The notes under the pieces were generated by a model. The model was not told where the DNA came from. It ran no database searches and was given only the letters and a program-made list of their open reading frames with translations. Position numbers and translations under genes: made by a program. Shown here piece by piece: positions 25,514-33,875 of a stretch of 64,000 bases of DNA. Positions within the stretch are counted from its first letter, which is position 1; each line of letters opens with the position of its first letter. The stretch spans positions 1,116,001-1,180,000 of the forward strand of contig NZ_CP035913.1 of the NCBI RefSeq assembly GCF_004209755.1. The letters run 5' to 3'. This stretch comes from Pseudoduganella lutea (GTDB lineage Bacteria > Pseudomonadota > Gammaproteobacteria > Burkholderiales > Burkholderiaceae_D).

Positions 25514-26468
25514 CGGACTGAGACTGCGCGGCCTTGGCCTGCACGGCCTTGGCTTGAGGCGGGCGGCCGCCGTGCCGGATGCCGGCCGCATCGAGTTCGG
25601 CCAGCAGCGCCGGCGCATAGGCCGCGTTCAGCGCCGCCGCCGGAAACTGGTACAGGCCGCCGTGCTCCGGCGCCAGCGGCGCGGCTTTCGCCAGCACGGC
25701 TTCGGCGGCCGTCCACAGCCGCTGCACGTGCGCCATCATCTTCTTGCGCGCGACCAGGCGCCGCCACGCGTCCGGGTCGCTGGCGCGCAGCGCCTTCAGG
25801 TAGGCCACCGTATAGAGCATGAAGTCGGCCATGCCGCCGATATTGCCGTTGACGGAATTGGCCCGCGCCGCCATCGCACGGTACACCGGCGTGTCGGCGA
25901 CCGCGACTTCGAATTCGGCGCCGGCCACGTGGGCATTCAGTTCGTCGATGAGCGGGAAGAAATCGCCACGGTTGATCCTGGGGTTGCCGAAGTACGCGTT
26001 GTAGCGGCCGTTCGGTTCGGCCTTGATGTCGTCGGGGATCTCGCTGGCCGCCAGCAGGAACTTGGGCGCCTGACCGCGCTCGTAGTCGGTGACGTGGATC
26101 TCGCCGCGGAAGTGGAACACGGCGCGCCTGCCGTGGCAATCGGACAGCGCGAAGTCGAGCATGTGGTTCGCCTCGTGGAACGCCGTCAGCAATGATTGCA
26201 GGTCCATCGACGCAGCCTTGCGGATCCACCACATCACCTGCGGCTGCGCCGCGTTGAACAGCGGCCGCACGGAAGCGTATTCCGGCGCGGACAACAAGGC
26301 CGTCATCGCGGCCGTGTCGCTGCCGGAGGCGGTCGCGAAATCGCTGCTGCACACTTCGCGGCCCGGCATCTTCTGCGGCCCGGCCGGCTTGAAGGCAACG
26401 GGAATATTGCTGGCCGCCGCCGCAACGGCGCACCAGGCGCAGAGCAGCAAGGCAGCCAGCGTCTTCAT
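25488..26468 (-). CDS. Secreted protein of unknown family with an HEANH zinc-peptidase-like motif
   Basis: A 326-residue protein with a clear signal peptide (MKTLAALLLCAWCAVAAAAS). I do not recognise a named family. Residues 98-102 read HEANH, which fits HExxH in a predicted helix (LLTAFHEANHMLDFAL). An acidic DELNAH motif about 75 residues later could supply a third ligand. Tryptophan- and histidine-rich segments (VFHFRGEIHVTDYERG) lie between. The C-terminus is Ala/Gln/Lys-rich and overlaps the DUF885 gene by 26 bases tail to tail. The riboflavin synthase gene ends 4 bases upstream of its start, so it could be read from the ribD-ribE transcript. Confidence 0.75.
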   Translation of the reverse strand: MKTLAALLLCAWCAVAAAASNIPVAFKPAGPQKMPGREVCSSDFATASGSDTAAMTALLSAPEYASVRPLFNAAQPQVMWWIRKAASMDLQSLLTAFHEANHMLDFALSDCHGRRAVFHFRGEIHVTDYERGQAPKFLLAASEIPDDIKAEPNGRYNAYFGNPRINRGDFFPLIDELNAHVAGAEFEVAVADTPVYRAMAARANSVNGNIGGMADFMLYTVAYLKALRASDPDAWRRLVARKKMMAHVQRLWTAAEAVLAKAAPLAPEHGGLYQFPAAALNAAYAPALLAELDAAGIRHGGRPPQAKAVQAKAAQSQSVTAPSGAR

Positions 26469-26472
26469 GGGG

Positions 26473-27111
26473 TCAGTCCTTCGCCGCCTGCGCGACGCGC
26501 TGGCCAGCCGTCAGCATGCGCTCGACATAGCGGGCGATCAGGTCGATTTCCAGGTTGACCTTTGAATCCACCTTCAGATGCTTCAGCGTGGTCACCTGGA
26601 TGGTGTGGGGGATCAGGTTGATCGAGAAGCGGCAGCCCCCTTGCACGTCTTCCACGCGATTGACCGTCAGCGACACGCCGTTGACGACGATCGATCCCTT
26701 GAACGCCAGGTACTTGCCCAGCGTGGCCGGTGCTTCGATGACCAACTCCCACGATTCGCCCACCGGCTCGAACTTGCGCACGATGCCGAGGCCATCGACG
26801 TGGCCCGAGACGAGGTGGCCGCCGAGGCGTTCGTGCAGCGTCAGTGCCTTTTCCAGGTTCACTTCGCCCACGCTGTCCAGTCCCGCCGTGCAGTTCAGGC
26901 TTTCGCGCGACACATCGACAGCGAAGCTGTCCGCCGTTTTTTCGACGACGGTCATGCAGGCGCCGTTGATGGCGATCGAGTCGCCCAGCGCCACGTCGGC
27001 CAGCGGCAGGCCGCCCGCACCGATCACGAGACGCACGCCCGCGTCATGGCCGCCGGGCAGCGGGATCACGGTTTCAATATTGCCGACAGCGGCGACGATT
27101 CCGGTAAACAT
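26473..27111 (-). CDS. ribE: Riboflavin synthase, alpha subunit
   Basis: A 212-residue riboflavin synthase made of two lumazine-binding domains. It has the invariant N-terminus MFTGIV, the first-domain motif NGACMTV, the second-domain motif VNGVSLTVN, and the shared GGHLVSGHVDG. It converts two 6,7-dimethyl-8-ribityllumazine molecules into riboflavin. It follows ribD after 49 bases on the minus strand and uses the lumazine made by RibH, encoded about 11 kb away. Confidence 0.96.
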   Translation of the reverse strand: MFTGIVAAVGNIETVIPLPGGHDAGVRLVIGAGGLPLADVALGDSIAINGACMTVVEKTADSFAVDVSRESLNCTAGLDSVGEVNLEKALTLHERLGGHLVSGHVDGLGIVRKFEPVGESWELVIEAPATLGKYLAFKGSIVVNGVSLTVNRVEDVQGGCRFSINLIPHTIQVTTLKHLKVDSKVNLEIDLIARYVERMLTAGQRVAQAAKD

Positions 27112-27160
27112 GGTCGTTCTTCTCTTTCAATAAATGTTCTTGTCGCTGACGTTGAACTTA

Positions 27161-28294
27161 TTAATAAAAACGGGCCAGGATGCGCAGGTCGTCGCCCACC
27201 ATCCTCGCCTCGTGGAATTTCAGCGGGTACTTGCCCGCCAGGTTTTCCAGTGCCGGCAGCGCGAACATGCCCTGCGCATCCCCCAGCAGCGTGGGCGCCA
27301 GGTACAGCAGCAGCTCGTCGACGCAGCCTTCGCGCACCAGCGAGCCATTGAGTTTCGTGCCCGCCTCGACATGCAGCTCGTTGACCTGGCGCCGCGCCAG
27401 TTCGCGCATCAGTTCCGGCAGGTCGACCTTGCCCTGGGCATTCGGCAGCGTGATGATCTCGGCGCCCGTGTCGCGCAGCCGCGCCTCGCGTTCGTGGTCG
27501 GTGACGGCCGACACGATCCACGTGCCGCCGCCCTCGAGAACCCGCGCCGCCGGGTCGATGTCCAGCCGGCTGTCGACGACGATGCGGCGCGGCTGGCGCG
27601 GCGTGGCGACGGCCCGCACGTTCAGCTGCGGATCGTCCGCCTTGACGGTGCCGATGCCGGTCAGGATCGCGCAGGCGCGGGCGCGCCAGGCATGGCCATC
27701 GTTGCGCGCCGCCTCGCCTGTGATCCACTGGCTCGCGCCATTGTGCAGCGCCGTCATGCCATCGAGGCTGGCGGCCGTTTTCATGCGCACCCACGGCAAC
27801 TGCCGCGTCATGCGCGAGAAGAAGCCGATGTTCAGTTCATGGGCCTCGTCGGCCAGCAGGCCGGACGACACGGCGATACCGGCCTGGGCGAGGCGCGCCA
27901 GCCCCTGGCCGGCCACCAGCGGGTTCGGGTCTTCCATCGCCGCCACCACGCGGCCCAGGCCCGATCGCACCAGCGCATCGCAGCATGGCGGCGTGCGGCC
28001 ATAATGGCTGCACGGTTCGAGCGTCACGTAGGCGGTGGCGCCGCGCACGTCGAAGCCGCGGCGCTGCGCATCCTTCAGTGCCTGGATTTCCGCGTGGTCC
28101 TGCCCGGCCGGCTGCGTAACGCCGGCGCCGATGACGACACCATCCTTGACGATGACGCAGCCGATATGCGGATTTGGCGACGTGGTGTACAGGCCCCGCT
28201 CCGCCCACTGGAGCGCGAGGCGCATGGCCGACAGGTCGTCGGCGATGTGAAGATTGGCCAGGTCTGGATCGTCGCTGTGCGCGTTGGTTTCCAT
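27161..28294 (-). CDS. ribD: Bifunctional riboflavin deaminase/reductase RibD
   Basis: A 377-residue two-domain enzyme. The N-terminal zinc deaminase has H67-A68-E69 and the cysteines C95 and C104 in EPCSHYGRTPPC. The C-terminal reductase (from about 165) shows WVRMKTAASLDGM and EAGTKLNGSLV. It catalyses the second and third steps of riboflavin formation from the GTP cyclohydrolase product. AGGAA lies at a suitable distance before the ATG, and the stop codon TAG of fimT falls inside this ribosome-binding site. It may therefore be read from the pilin transcript. Confidence 0.96.
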   Translation of the reverse strand: METNAHSDDPDLANLHIADDLSAMRLALQWAERGLYTTSPNPHIGCVIVKDGVVIGAGVTQPAGQDHAEIQALKDAQRRGFDVRGATAYVTLEPCSHYGRTPPCCDALVRSGLGRVVAAMEDPNPLVAGQGLARLAQAGIAVSSGLLADEAHELNIGFFSRMTRQLPWVRMKTAASLDGMTALHNGASQWITGEAARNDGHAWRARACAILTGIGTVKADDPQLNVRAVATPRQPRRIVVDSRLDIDPAARVLEGGGTWIVSAVTDHEREARLRDTGAEIITLPNAQGKVDLPELMRELARRQVNELHVEAGTKLNGSLVREGCVDELLLYLAPTLLGDAQGMFALPALENLAGKYPLKFHEARMVGDDLRILARFY

Positions 28295-28299
28295 GGTTC

Positions 28300-28848
28300 C
28301 TATTCGCCGGCAGAATCACAGCCGGTTTCCTTCTGCGGATCGCACAGCCGTGCGCGGCCCAGCATGTTGATCTTGATGTTGCGCCGCGTACTGCCGAGCT
28401 GCAGCGACAGCGTGCCCCAGTTGGTGGCCAGGTTGTTGCCGGCGCGGCAAGAACGGCCCGCTCCATTATAGGCGACATAGAAAGGCGGCGTGGTGTCCGA
28501 TAACCGCGACCGGATGTCCAGCCGGTCCGCCGCCGGGCCATGGCGGAACAGCACCGTTTCGCCCGGGCCGGGCCGGGCATCGCCATCGGTGTCGGCAAAC
28601 ACCGCCCAGCCGTCGCGCCAGGCCGTGCCAGCCGCGTCGACGGGCGCGACGACGATGTTCTCGCCGCGGCCGATCGCCTGCGAGCGGGCCAGGTGCAGCG
28701 CCGCCAGCAGGTCGGCGGACGCTGCGCGCACGGCGTGGCGTTCCAGCATTGCGTGGTAGGCCGGTGCCGCTGCCCCGAGCAGGATGGCCGCCACGGCCAG
28801 GGTGACCATCGCTTCGACGAGTGTGAACGCGGCCACTGGCGGTGGCAT
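28300..28848 (-). CDS. fimT: GspH/FimT family pseudopilin
   Basis: A minor pseudopilin of about 182 residues. The prepilin signature is MPPPVAAFTLVEAMVTLAVAAILLG, with cleavage expected before the Phe. The residue at -1 is Ala instead of the usual Gly. The C-terminal domain shows GspH/FimT features (LLAALHLARSQAIGRGENIVVAP, GWAVFADTDGDARPGPGE). I chose ATG 28848 because it gives a short leader. An alternative ATG at 28941 overlaps the pilE stop as ATGA and would add 31 Pro/Lys-rich residues. It is the last gene of the pilus-tip operon, with ribD five bases downstream. Confidence 0.82.
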   Translation of the reverse strand: MPPPVAAFTLVEAMVTLAVAAILLGAAAPAYHAMLERHAVRAASADLLAALHLARSQAIGRGENIVVAPVDAAGTAWRDGWAVFADTDGDARPGPGETVLFRHGPAADRLDIRSRLSDTTPPFYVAYNGAGRSCRAGNNLATNWGTLSLQLGSTRRNIKINMLGRARLCDPQKETGCDSAGE

Positions 28849-28937
28849 CTTCGCCAGCCCGGGCGATGTCGGCACCCTGTTCGACGGCATTATTGGCAGC
28901 ACTTTCGGTCCTGTTTTTGGCCCCGCTTTTAACCCCA

Positions 28938-29399
28938 TCATTGCCAGCAGCGGATAGCCGGGCCGCTGGCCAGGTGCAGGCCCGTGCTCGTCAGGATCAG
29001 CCGGTCGCAGGACGGGTCGCGGTGGCGGCCATCGACGCGCGCCGTGCCGGGCGTGGCGATGAGCTGCACGCAATCGGCGATCGCTTCGCCGTCGCAGGCC
29101 CGGCCTTCGATCTCGTAGGCGCTGGTGGCGGCGCTGGCACCGGACCACCAGCGGAACAGCCGTGCTTCGTCGCTGTTGCTCGCGGCATCGAACGCGATGT
29201 AGCGGTTGTTCTGCGTGAAGTAGCGCTCCTGCTGCTGCATCAGTGCCTGCAGCGCCACCTGCCCCTCGGTGCGCTTGGCGCGGATCACGTGCTGCCGGTA
29301 GCCGGGATAGGCCGTTGCCGCCAGTACTCCCGCGACCGCCACCACGACCATCAGCTCGACCAGCGTGAAGCCGCCCGCCTTTCCGGCATGCCCTGTCAT
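28938..29399 (-). CDS. pilE: Type IV pilin PilE-like minor pilin
   Basis: A 153-residue pilin with a short leader ending in Gly-Gly before FTLVELMVVVAVAGVLAATAYPGYR. This gives the classic cleavage G-F, Glu at mature position 5 and a hydrophobic helix. The YRQHVIRAKRTEGQVALQALMQQQERYFTQNNRY stretch is typical of PilE minor pilins. Two cysteines near the C-terminus (DPSCDRL and IRCWQ) suggest the usual disulfide loop. The start codon at 29399 overlaps the stop codon of the pilY1 tail as ATGA, and its own stop overlaps a possible fimT start the same way. Confidence 0.88.
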   Translation of the reverse strand: MTGHAGKAGGFTLVELMVVVAVAGVLAATAYPGYRQHVIRAKRTEGQVALQALMQQQERYFTQNNRYIAFDAASNSDEARLFRWWSGASAATSAYEIEGRACDGEAIADCVQLIATPGTARVDGRHRDPSCDRLILTSTGLHLASGPAIRCWQ

Positions 29400-29821
29400 G
29401 GCGCCGCTCCTTGCGCCGCGCGCCGGTGCAGCTGCCGCCAGTTGGCCACTTCCCGCCAGGACAGGCGGCCCGCCGCCCACGTGGCCGTACTGCTGCCGCC
29501 GGGAAGTGGCTGCCCGCTTGCACCGAAGTGCACGATCGCCGTGTCTTGCGTCACGCGGATGCGGCCCGTCGGATCACGCGGCATGCGCGTGCGCGGGCCG
29601 GGCAGCAGCAGTGGCGCGCCATGGAGCGGGCCGGGTACCAGCACGCCGGTCACGCCGCGGGACGGTGCCGTGCCCCCGTCGGCCGGCAGGCCGGCCAGCG
29701 CGTCGAGCACGTAGCGGCGGCTGGTGCTGTCCGCGCAGGGATCGCCGCCGGGCACGACGGTGCTAAACACCAGCTGGCCGTCGACGAGCGTACCGGGTGC
29801 GAGGCTGCGTTCCCCGGTCAC
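29396..29821 (-). pseudogene. Detached C-terminal part of pilY1, out of frame with the main body
   Basis: This 141-codon segment continues PilY1 after a one-base frame change near 29820. It begins VTGERSLAPGTLVDG and contains GQLVFSTVVPGGDPCADSTSRRYVLDALAG, the typical last blade of PilY1. It has no start codon or ribosome-binding site of its own. It ends with a TGA that overlaps the pilE ATG as ATGA, the tight spacing seen between the other genes of the operon, so the segment was clearly part of the gene. Either the gene is truly broken, the assembly has a one-base error, or ribosomes shift frame here. Confidence 0.8.
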
Positions 29822-31590
29822 GGCCCGTGGGCGAAATCGAGATACCAGCCCTTTGGCCGGCCGGCGGCGCCAAAGGAGGCGAGGCGGCCGGAAACGGTGA
29901 AGCCGGCATCCTCTGCCGCGCCTTCCACGTGGCGCTGCAGCAGGTCGGCACGCTCCAGTGGCGTGGCTGGCAACTCCGGGCCAGGGTGGTCGTGGATCGC
30001 GTAGAAGGATTGCGGCGTGAAGTTCGCCGCCTCGCGTTCCGTCCTGCCATACAGGCTGCCGGTGCCGAACAGCACCAGGTAGCCGCCGCCTTCCGCATGC
30101 ACGACCTTCGGCGGCTGCGTGATCGGCTGCGGCCGGCCCGCCGCATCGCGGGCCACGAACACGGGCCGCCACGCCGGGTTGCTGCGCCAAGGCGCGTTGC
30201 GGGAAAAATCAAAGCGCCACAGCCTGCCCTGCAGGTCGCCGGCATAGACATGGCGCAGCACCTTGTCGTCATCGTTCACCAGCGCCGCGCCGCCCAGGCC
30301 GGACGGCAGCGCCGGATCGCCGGGCGGCGTGTCGAGTCGGTAGTAATTCGTGTCCAGCCGCCAGCGCTCGGCCGGCGGCTTGTCCAGCGCAAGCAGGAAC
30401 AAGGCGCCCCCGCCCTGCCCGCCCTGCCCGCGATTTGCCGCATGGCCGTTCAGGCCATTCCCGGCGATGGCGAAATGGCGGTATTCGGGCACGCCGGCGC
30501 GGTTGCGCACCTTCAGGCGCGCCACCTGTGCCGGCTGCATCACGTTGCCGAGGGCGGCATCGTCGCGCGCCGTGAATTCCCACAACGCGCCCAGGCCGGC
30601 GTCGAACGCTGCGGGGTCGGTCACGTCCAGCGCGAACAGCCCTTGCGCGCCAGCACCGGGCGTGCCCACCAGCACGCTGCGCCACGCTCCGCCGATGAGC
30701 GCCTCGCCGGACGCCAGCGGCCCGTCGACATACGGGCGGTGCGTGTAGCCGGGTGCCGGCAGTTCGCTCAGCGCCGGCAGCAGCATGGCGGGGAGGTAGG
30801 CAAACAGCTCGGTGCCCGTGCCGGCATCGAATGCGTGCAGCATGCCATCGTTGGCGCCCAGGTAGATGGCCGGCGTGCGCTGCAACGTGCGCGCCTGGAA
30901 AGCGGCATGGGCAGCATCGCCGTGCAGGTTCAGGCCACCGCCCAGGTACAGCGGCATGCCGTGCACCGCATCACCCAGCAGGCCGGCGCGGCGCCGGAAG
31001 AAACTGCCTTCGAGCGTGCGGTCGCCGCGCAGCCAGGCGACGCGATCGGCACCGCGGCCGTCGCCGGCGGTACCGCCGGGCGGCCGGTCCAGCGCCGCCT
31101 GCTGCGCCGGCGACAGGCGTGGCCACTCGAACGGCGTGGTCAGGCCAGCATCGTCCATGGTGAACAGGCGGCGCGCGGCCGGCGGCATGGCGGCCAGCAC
31201 CGCCGCCGCGTCCCACAGCGGGGCGGTTAGCCGGGACGTACCGTCGCCGTTCCGGGCGAGCGAAGCCCGGGTCAGCGTGCCGCTGCCGGCCGCCAGGTCA
31301 TAGGCCACGCGGAACACGGCAGCATCGGCATCGCTTCCGCCAGGCGGCAGTTGCGCCGCGGGGATGGCAAGCACGGCGCCCTGCACGGTGCCGCCCGCGC
31401 CTCCCGCCACGCTGCACGCGAGCGCGGCATTGCCATCGTCGATGGCCACCCATGGCGGCTCCGTGGCCGCCTCCGGCAGGCCCATGGCGCCGCAAAGGCC
31501 GAGGGCGAGCGCAAGGAGCGGTGAAATGCAGGCTGCGCTGCTGCCGCGCGGGCGGCACGACGGGTCCTGAACGTTGCCGGAAGTGTCCAT
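29818..31590 (-). CDS. pilY1: PilY1-type type IV pilus tip/assembly protein (short form, stops early by frameshift)
   Basis: A 590-residue secreted protein with a signal peptide (ISPLLALALGLCGAMG). It has the PilY1 C-terminal beta-propeller: TPAIYLGANDGMLHAFDAGTGTELFAYLP, THRPYVDGPL and LVGTPGAGAQGLFALDVTDP. A calcium-site-like loop is present near LVNDDDKVLRHVYAGDLQGRLWRFD. There is no N-terminal von Willebrand A domain, so the protein is shorter than the usual 1000 or more residues. The frame ends GWYLDFAHGP and stops, whereas homologues continue; the missing tail is in the -1 frame (29396-29821). GGGAGGAG precedes the ATG at 31590. It lies between pilX and pilE. Confidence 0.85.
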   Translation of the reverse strand: MDTSGNVQDPSCRPRGSSAACISPLLALALGLCGAMGLPEAATEPPWVAIDDGNAALACSVAGGAGGTVQGAVLAIPAAQLPPGGSDADAAVFRVAYDLAAGSGTLTRASLARNGDGTSRLTAPLWDAAAVLAAMPPAARRLFTMDDAGLTTPFEWPRLSPAQQAALDRPPGGTAGDGRGADRVAWLRGDRTLEGSFFRRRAGLLGDAVHGMPLYLGGGLNLHGDAAHAAFQARTLQRTPAIYLGANDGMLHAFDAGTGTELFAYLPAMLLPALSELPAPGYTHRPYVDGPLASGEALIGGAWRSVLVGTPGAGAQGLFALDVTDPAAFDAGLGALWEFTARDDAALGNVMQPAQVARLKVRNRAGVPEYRHFAIAGNGLNGHAANRGQGGQGGGALFLLALDKPPAERWRLDTNYYRLDTPPGDPALPSGLGGAALVNDDDKVLRHVYAGDLQGRLWRFDFSRNAPWRSNPAWRPVFVARDAAGRPQPITQPPKVVHAEGGGYLVLFGTGSLYGRTEREAANFTPQSFYAIHDHPGPELPATPLERADLLQRHVEGAAEDAGFTVSGRLASFGAAGRPKGWYLDFAHGP

Positions 31591-31602
31591 CGCTCCTCCC
31601 GC

Positions 31603-32163
31603 TCAATCGCCGGGCCGGCGCCAGGCCGACTGCAGCACGACCTGCACCGCCTCGCGGTTGCCGAAGCCGATTGCCGTCACGCGGTAGTAGTAGCGGGGCG
31701 CGGCGCCGGCCTCCTCGCCCGGCCGGTGGTAAGGCCGCCGTTCGATGATGTAGCGGGGCCGCCGCATCGGCAGCGCGCCCTGCCCTGTCTGCATGGCCGC
31801 ACCGGTGAAATGGCCCAGTGCGACGCCGGCATCCCCGGCAGCCAGGTCGACCGATTGCCACGGCGGCGCGCCTGCGCCGTCGTCCGGCCCGCACAGGCCC
31901 AGGGCCGCACCGGCGCCGCAGCCGGCGGCGAAATCCCCCGGTCCCGCCAGCACCGCCTCGCGGCTGGAGGCCGCCTCGTCGATATCGCGTTCCGCATCCA
32001 TCAGCGCATCCTCCGCAGCTTGCAGCGCCACGTGCCGGTCCCGCTCCGCACGCGCCGCCTTTTCGCCCATCAAAGCCATGCCGGCCGCCGTTGCCGCCAG
32101 CAGCAGTACCGCCGCCAGCATCACCAGCGCCACCACCAGCGCGATCCCGCGTTCGCGGCGCAT
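31603..32163 (-). CDS. pilX: PilX-like pilus assembly protein
   Basis: A 186-residue protein with the N-terminal form typical of PilX: MRRERGIALVVALVMLAAVLLLAATAAGMALMGEKAARAERDRHVALQAAEDAL. It has a hydrophobic helix followed by a long amphipathic helix, without the Glu-5 of true pilins. Its C-terminus contains YYRVTAIGFGNREAVQVVLQS, also typical. It is encoded two bases after pilW and 12 bases before pilY1, and the proteins are thought to form the tip complex that primes pilus assembly. Confidence 0.87.
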   Translation of the reverse strand: MRRERGIALVVALVMLAAVLLLAATAAGMALMGEKAARAERDRHVALQAAEDALMDAERDIDEAASSREAVLAGPGDFAAGCGAGAALGLCGPDDGAGAPPWQSVDLAAGDAGVALGHFTGAAMQTGQGALPMRRPRYIIERRPYHRPGEEAGAAPRYYYRVTAIGFGNREAVQVVLQSAWRRPGD

Positions 32164-32165
32164 CG

Positions 32166-33089
32166 TCAGCCATCCCGGTTACGCAGCAACACGGTTTGTT
32201 CGAACACGCGCCGGGCACGCAGGCGCAACGGCGCGGGCAGCGTGGCCTCGTCGACCACGGTGCCGGGATCGTCCGGCTGGGGCGGGGTACCGAACAGGTG
32301 GTAGCGCACCGGCAGCGAGCCGGCCCGCGACTGCGCTTCGCCGTGCAGCAGCAGCGCCATGCGCACGGAAGCGATCCGTTTCCAGTGCGTGTAGCGGCGC
32401 AGATCCTGCGCCTGTTCCGCCGGCGTGCCGTCCGCGAGCGCGAGACCTTCATCGAGGGCATTGATGGCGGTGGCGTTCAGGTAGCGCTCGGGAATGCCGT
32501 CGCGGTCCATGTCGAGGCCATACAGCACCTGGAAGGAATCGACGCCGCGCACGATGGCGTCGGCATTCCAGCCGCCCGATTGCGCCTGGTACTTGCATCG
32601 CAATTCCGTTTCGCCATCGTCGGCGATGCCCACATAGAAAATGCTCCAACCCGGCTCGCCGGCACCGATCGCGAAACCTGCGCAGTCGACCAGCGAACCG
32701 TCGCCGCCGGCGCTGCCATGCCCGCCGAAACGCACGGCCAGCACGTCGCTGCCACGCAACGCTGCGGCACCGGCCGGCAACGCGCCCTCGAGGCCGGCGG
32801 CCATTCGCGGCAGCGTGCGGTTGTCCAGGCCGCCGATGCCGGCGGCACTGTCCAGGGGCGGCACGCCGCTGTCCAGGTCGGCCCAGGCGGCTTGCCGCAA
32901 GGCCTGGCCCACCAGTTCCAGCGCATACCGGCCGCCATCGTCGAGCCGGGTGCCGGCCGCGTGGTGCACGAAATCCCGGTTCGCCAGCAGCAGCATCGCC
33001 GATGCCGCCAGGGTGACGAACAGGCCAAGACCCAGGGCGACCAGCATCTCGGCCAGCCCGATACCGGCTTGCCGGCACCGGCCGTTCAT
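32166..33089 (-). CDS. pilW: PilW-like prepilin
   Basis: A 307-residue minor pilin with the N-terminus MNGRCRQAGIGLAEMLVALGLGLFVTLAASAMLLL. Processing would be after Gly, with the +1 residue Ile or Leu rather than Phe, as is usual for PilW, and Glu is retained. The rest has PilW features such as DDGGRYALELVGQALRQAAW and the C-terminal RLRARRVFEQTVLLRNR. Its ATG overlaps the pilV stop (ATGA), and pilX starts two bases after its own stop, so translation is probably coupled along the operon. Confidence 0.87.
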   Translation of the reverse strand: MNGRCRQAGIGLAEMLVALGLGLFVTLAASAMLLLANRDFVHHAAGTRLDDGGRYALELVGQALRQAAWADLDSGVPPLDSAAGIGGLDNRTLPRMAAGLEGALPAGAAALRGSDVLAVRFGGHGSAGGDGSLVDCAGFAIGAGEPGWSIFYVGIADDGETELRCKYQAQSGGWNADAIVRGVDSFQVLYGLDMDRDGIPERYLNATAINALDEGLALADGTPAEQAQDLRRYTHWKRIASVRMALLLHGEAQSRAGSLPVRYHLFGTPPQPDDPGTVVDEATLPAPLRLRARRVFEQTVLLRNRDG

Positions 33090-33631
33090 GGCCGCACTCC
33101 CGCCACGACGATCGCCACCCCGGGCACGGCGCCACGCCCGCCGTCGCGCCGCGGCGTGCCGTCCGGGTGCCTGCCGCGCCAGCCGATCTTCACGACGATC
33201 GGGTCGTCGGGACCGCCGCTGCATTCCCAGCGCAGCTGGCCGCCCACGTACATCTGCGCATCGCGGCAGATGCGTGCCCGCCCGGCCGGCAGCGTCGCAC
33301 GCACCTGGCGTTCCAGTTCGTGGATATCCAGCCGGGCAATGCGGGCGGGATCGCACGGGTAAAGGCGGCACGGGTCGTCCGGCGCGGCGGGCACGGGTGC
33401 GGCATGCGCGTCGTAATCGACACCGAGGTAGATGGCGGTTACCTGCCCGGCGTTGGCGCGCATGCGGTCGGCCATCGCCACGGCCAGCTGCGTGGAAGCG
33501 GACAGCAATGCCGATTCATGCCGCGTGCGCATCGCGTGCAACTGCATGGCCATGCCCCCAACCATGCCCGCGCCCAGCACCAGCAGGGCAACCAGCACTT
33601 CGACCAGCGTGAAACCGGCAGCATCGCGCAT
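33086..33631 (-). CDS. pilV: Type IV pilus modification/minor pilin PilV
   Basis: A 181-residue minor pilin opening MRDAAGFTLVEVLVALLVLGAGMVGGMAMQLHAMRTRHESALLSASTQLAVAMADRMRAN. This shows the prepilin cleavage site, Glu-5 and the PilV-characteristic second helix. GGGAGGTG lies seven bases before the ATG. It is the first gene of the minus-strand pilin operon (pilV-W-X-Y1-E-fimT). The 244 bases between it and nrdR must contain the operon promoter, but I could not identify a convincing one. Confidence 0.88.
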   Translation of the reverse strand: MRDAAGFTLVEVLVALLVLGAGMVGGMAMQLHAMRTRHESALLSASTQLAVAMADRMRANAGQVTAIYLGVDYDAHAAPVPAAPDDPCRLYPCDPARIARLDIHELERQVRATLPAGRARICRDAQMYVGGQLRWECSGGPDDPIVVKIGWRGRHPDGTPRRDGGRGAVPGVAIVVAGVRP

Positions 33632-33875
33632 GACACCTCCCAGTCAAGTCAGCCGTACAAGTTACCCGGCAGCGGACTGGAGCGGTTGCGCGCTCTCAAG
33701 GATGAGTCGGTTTGACTGAAATTTCTGCGGAGAATTTGCGCAGGCAGCTTGCGCCAGCGCAGGAAACAAGAGGGAACTTCGCGCGGCGCGATGGCCGCCG
33801 GTGGGAACAATGACGACCATGGCGGCAACGACAGCGACGGGCGCGATGACCGACGTGGTCAATGCCGGGAGAACG

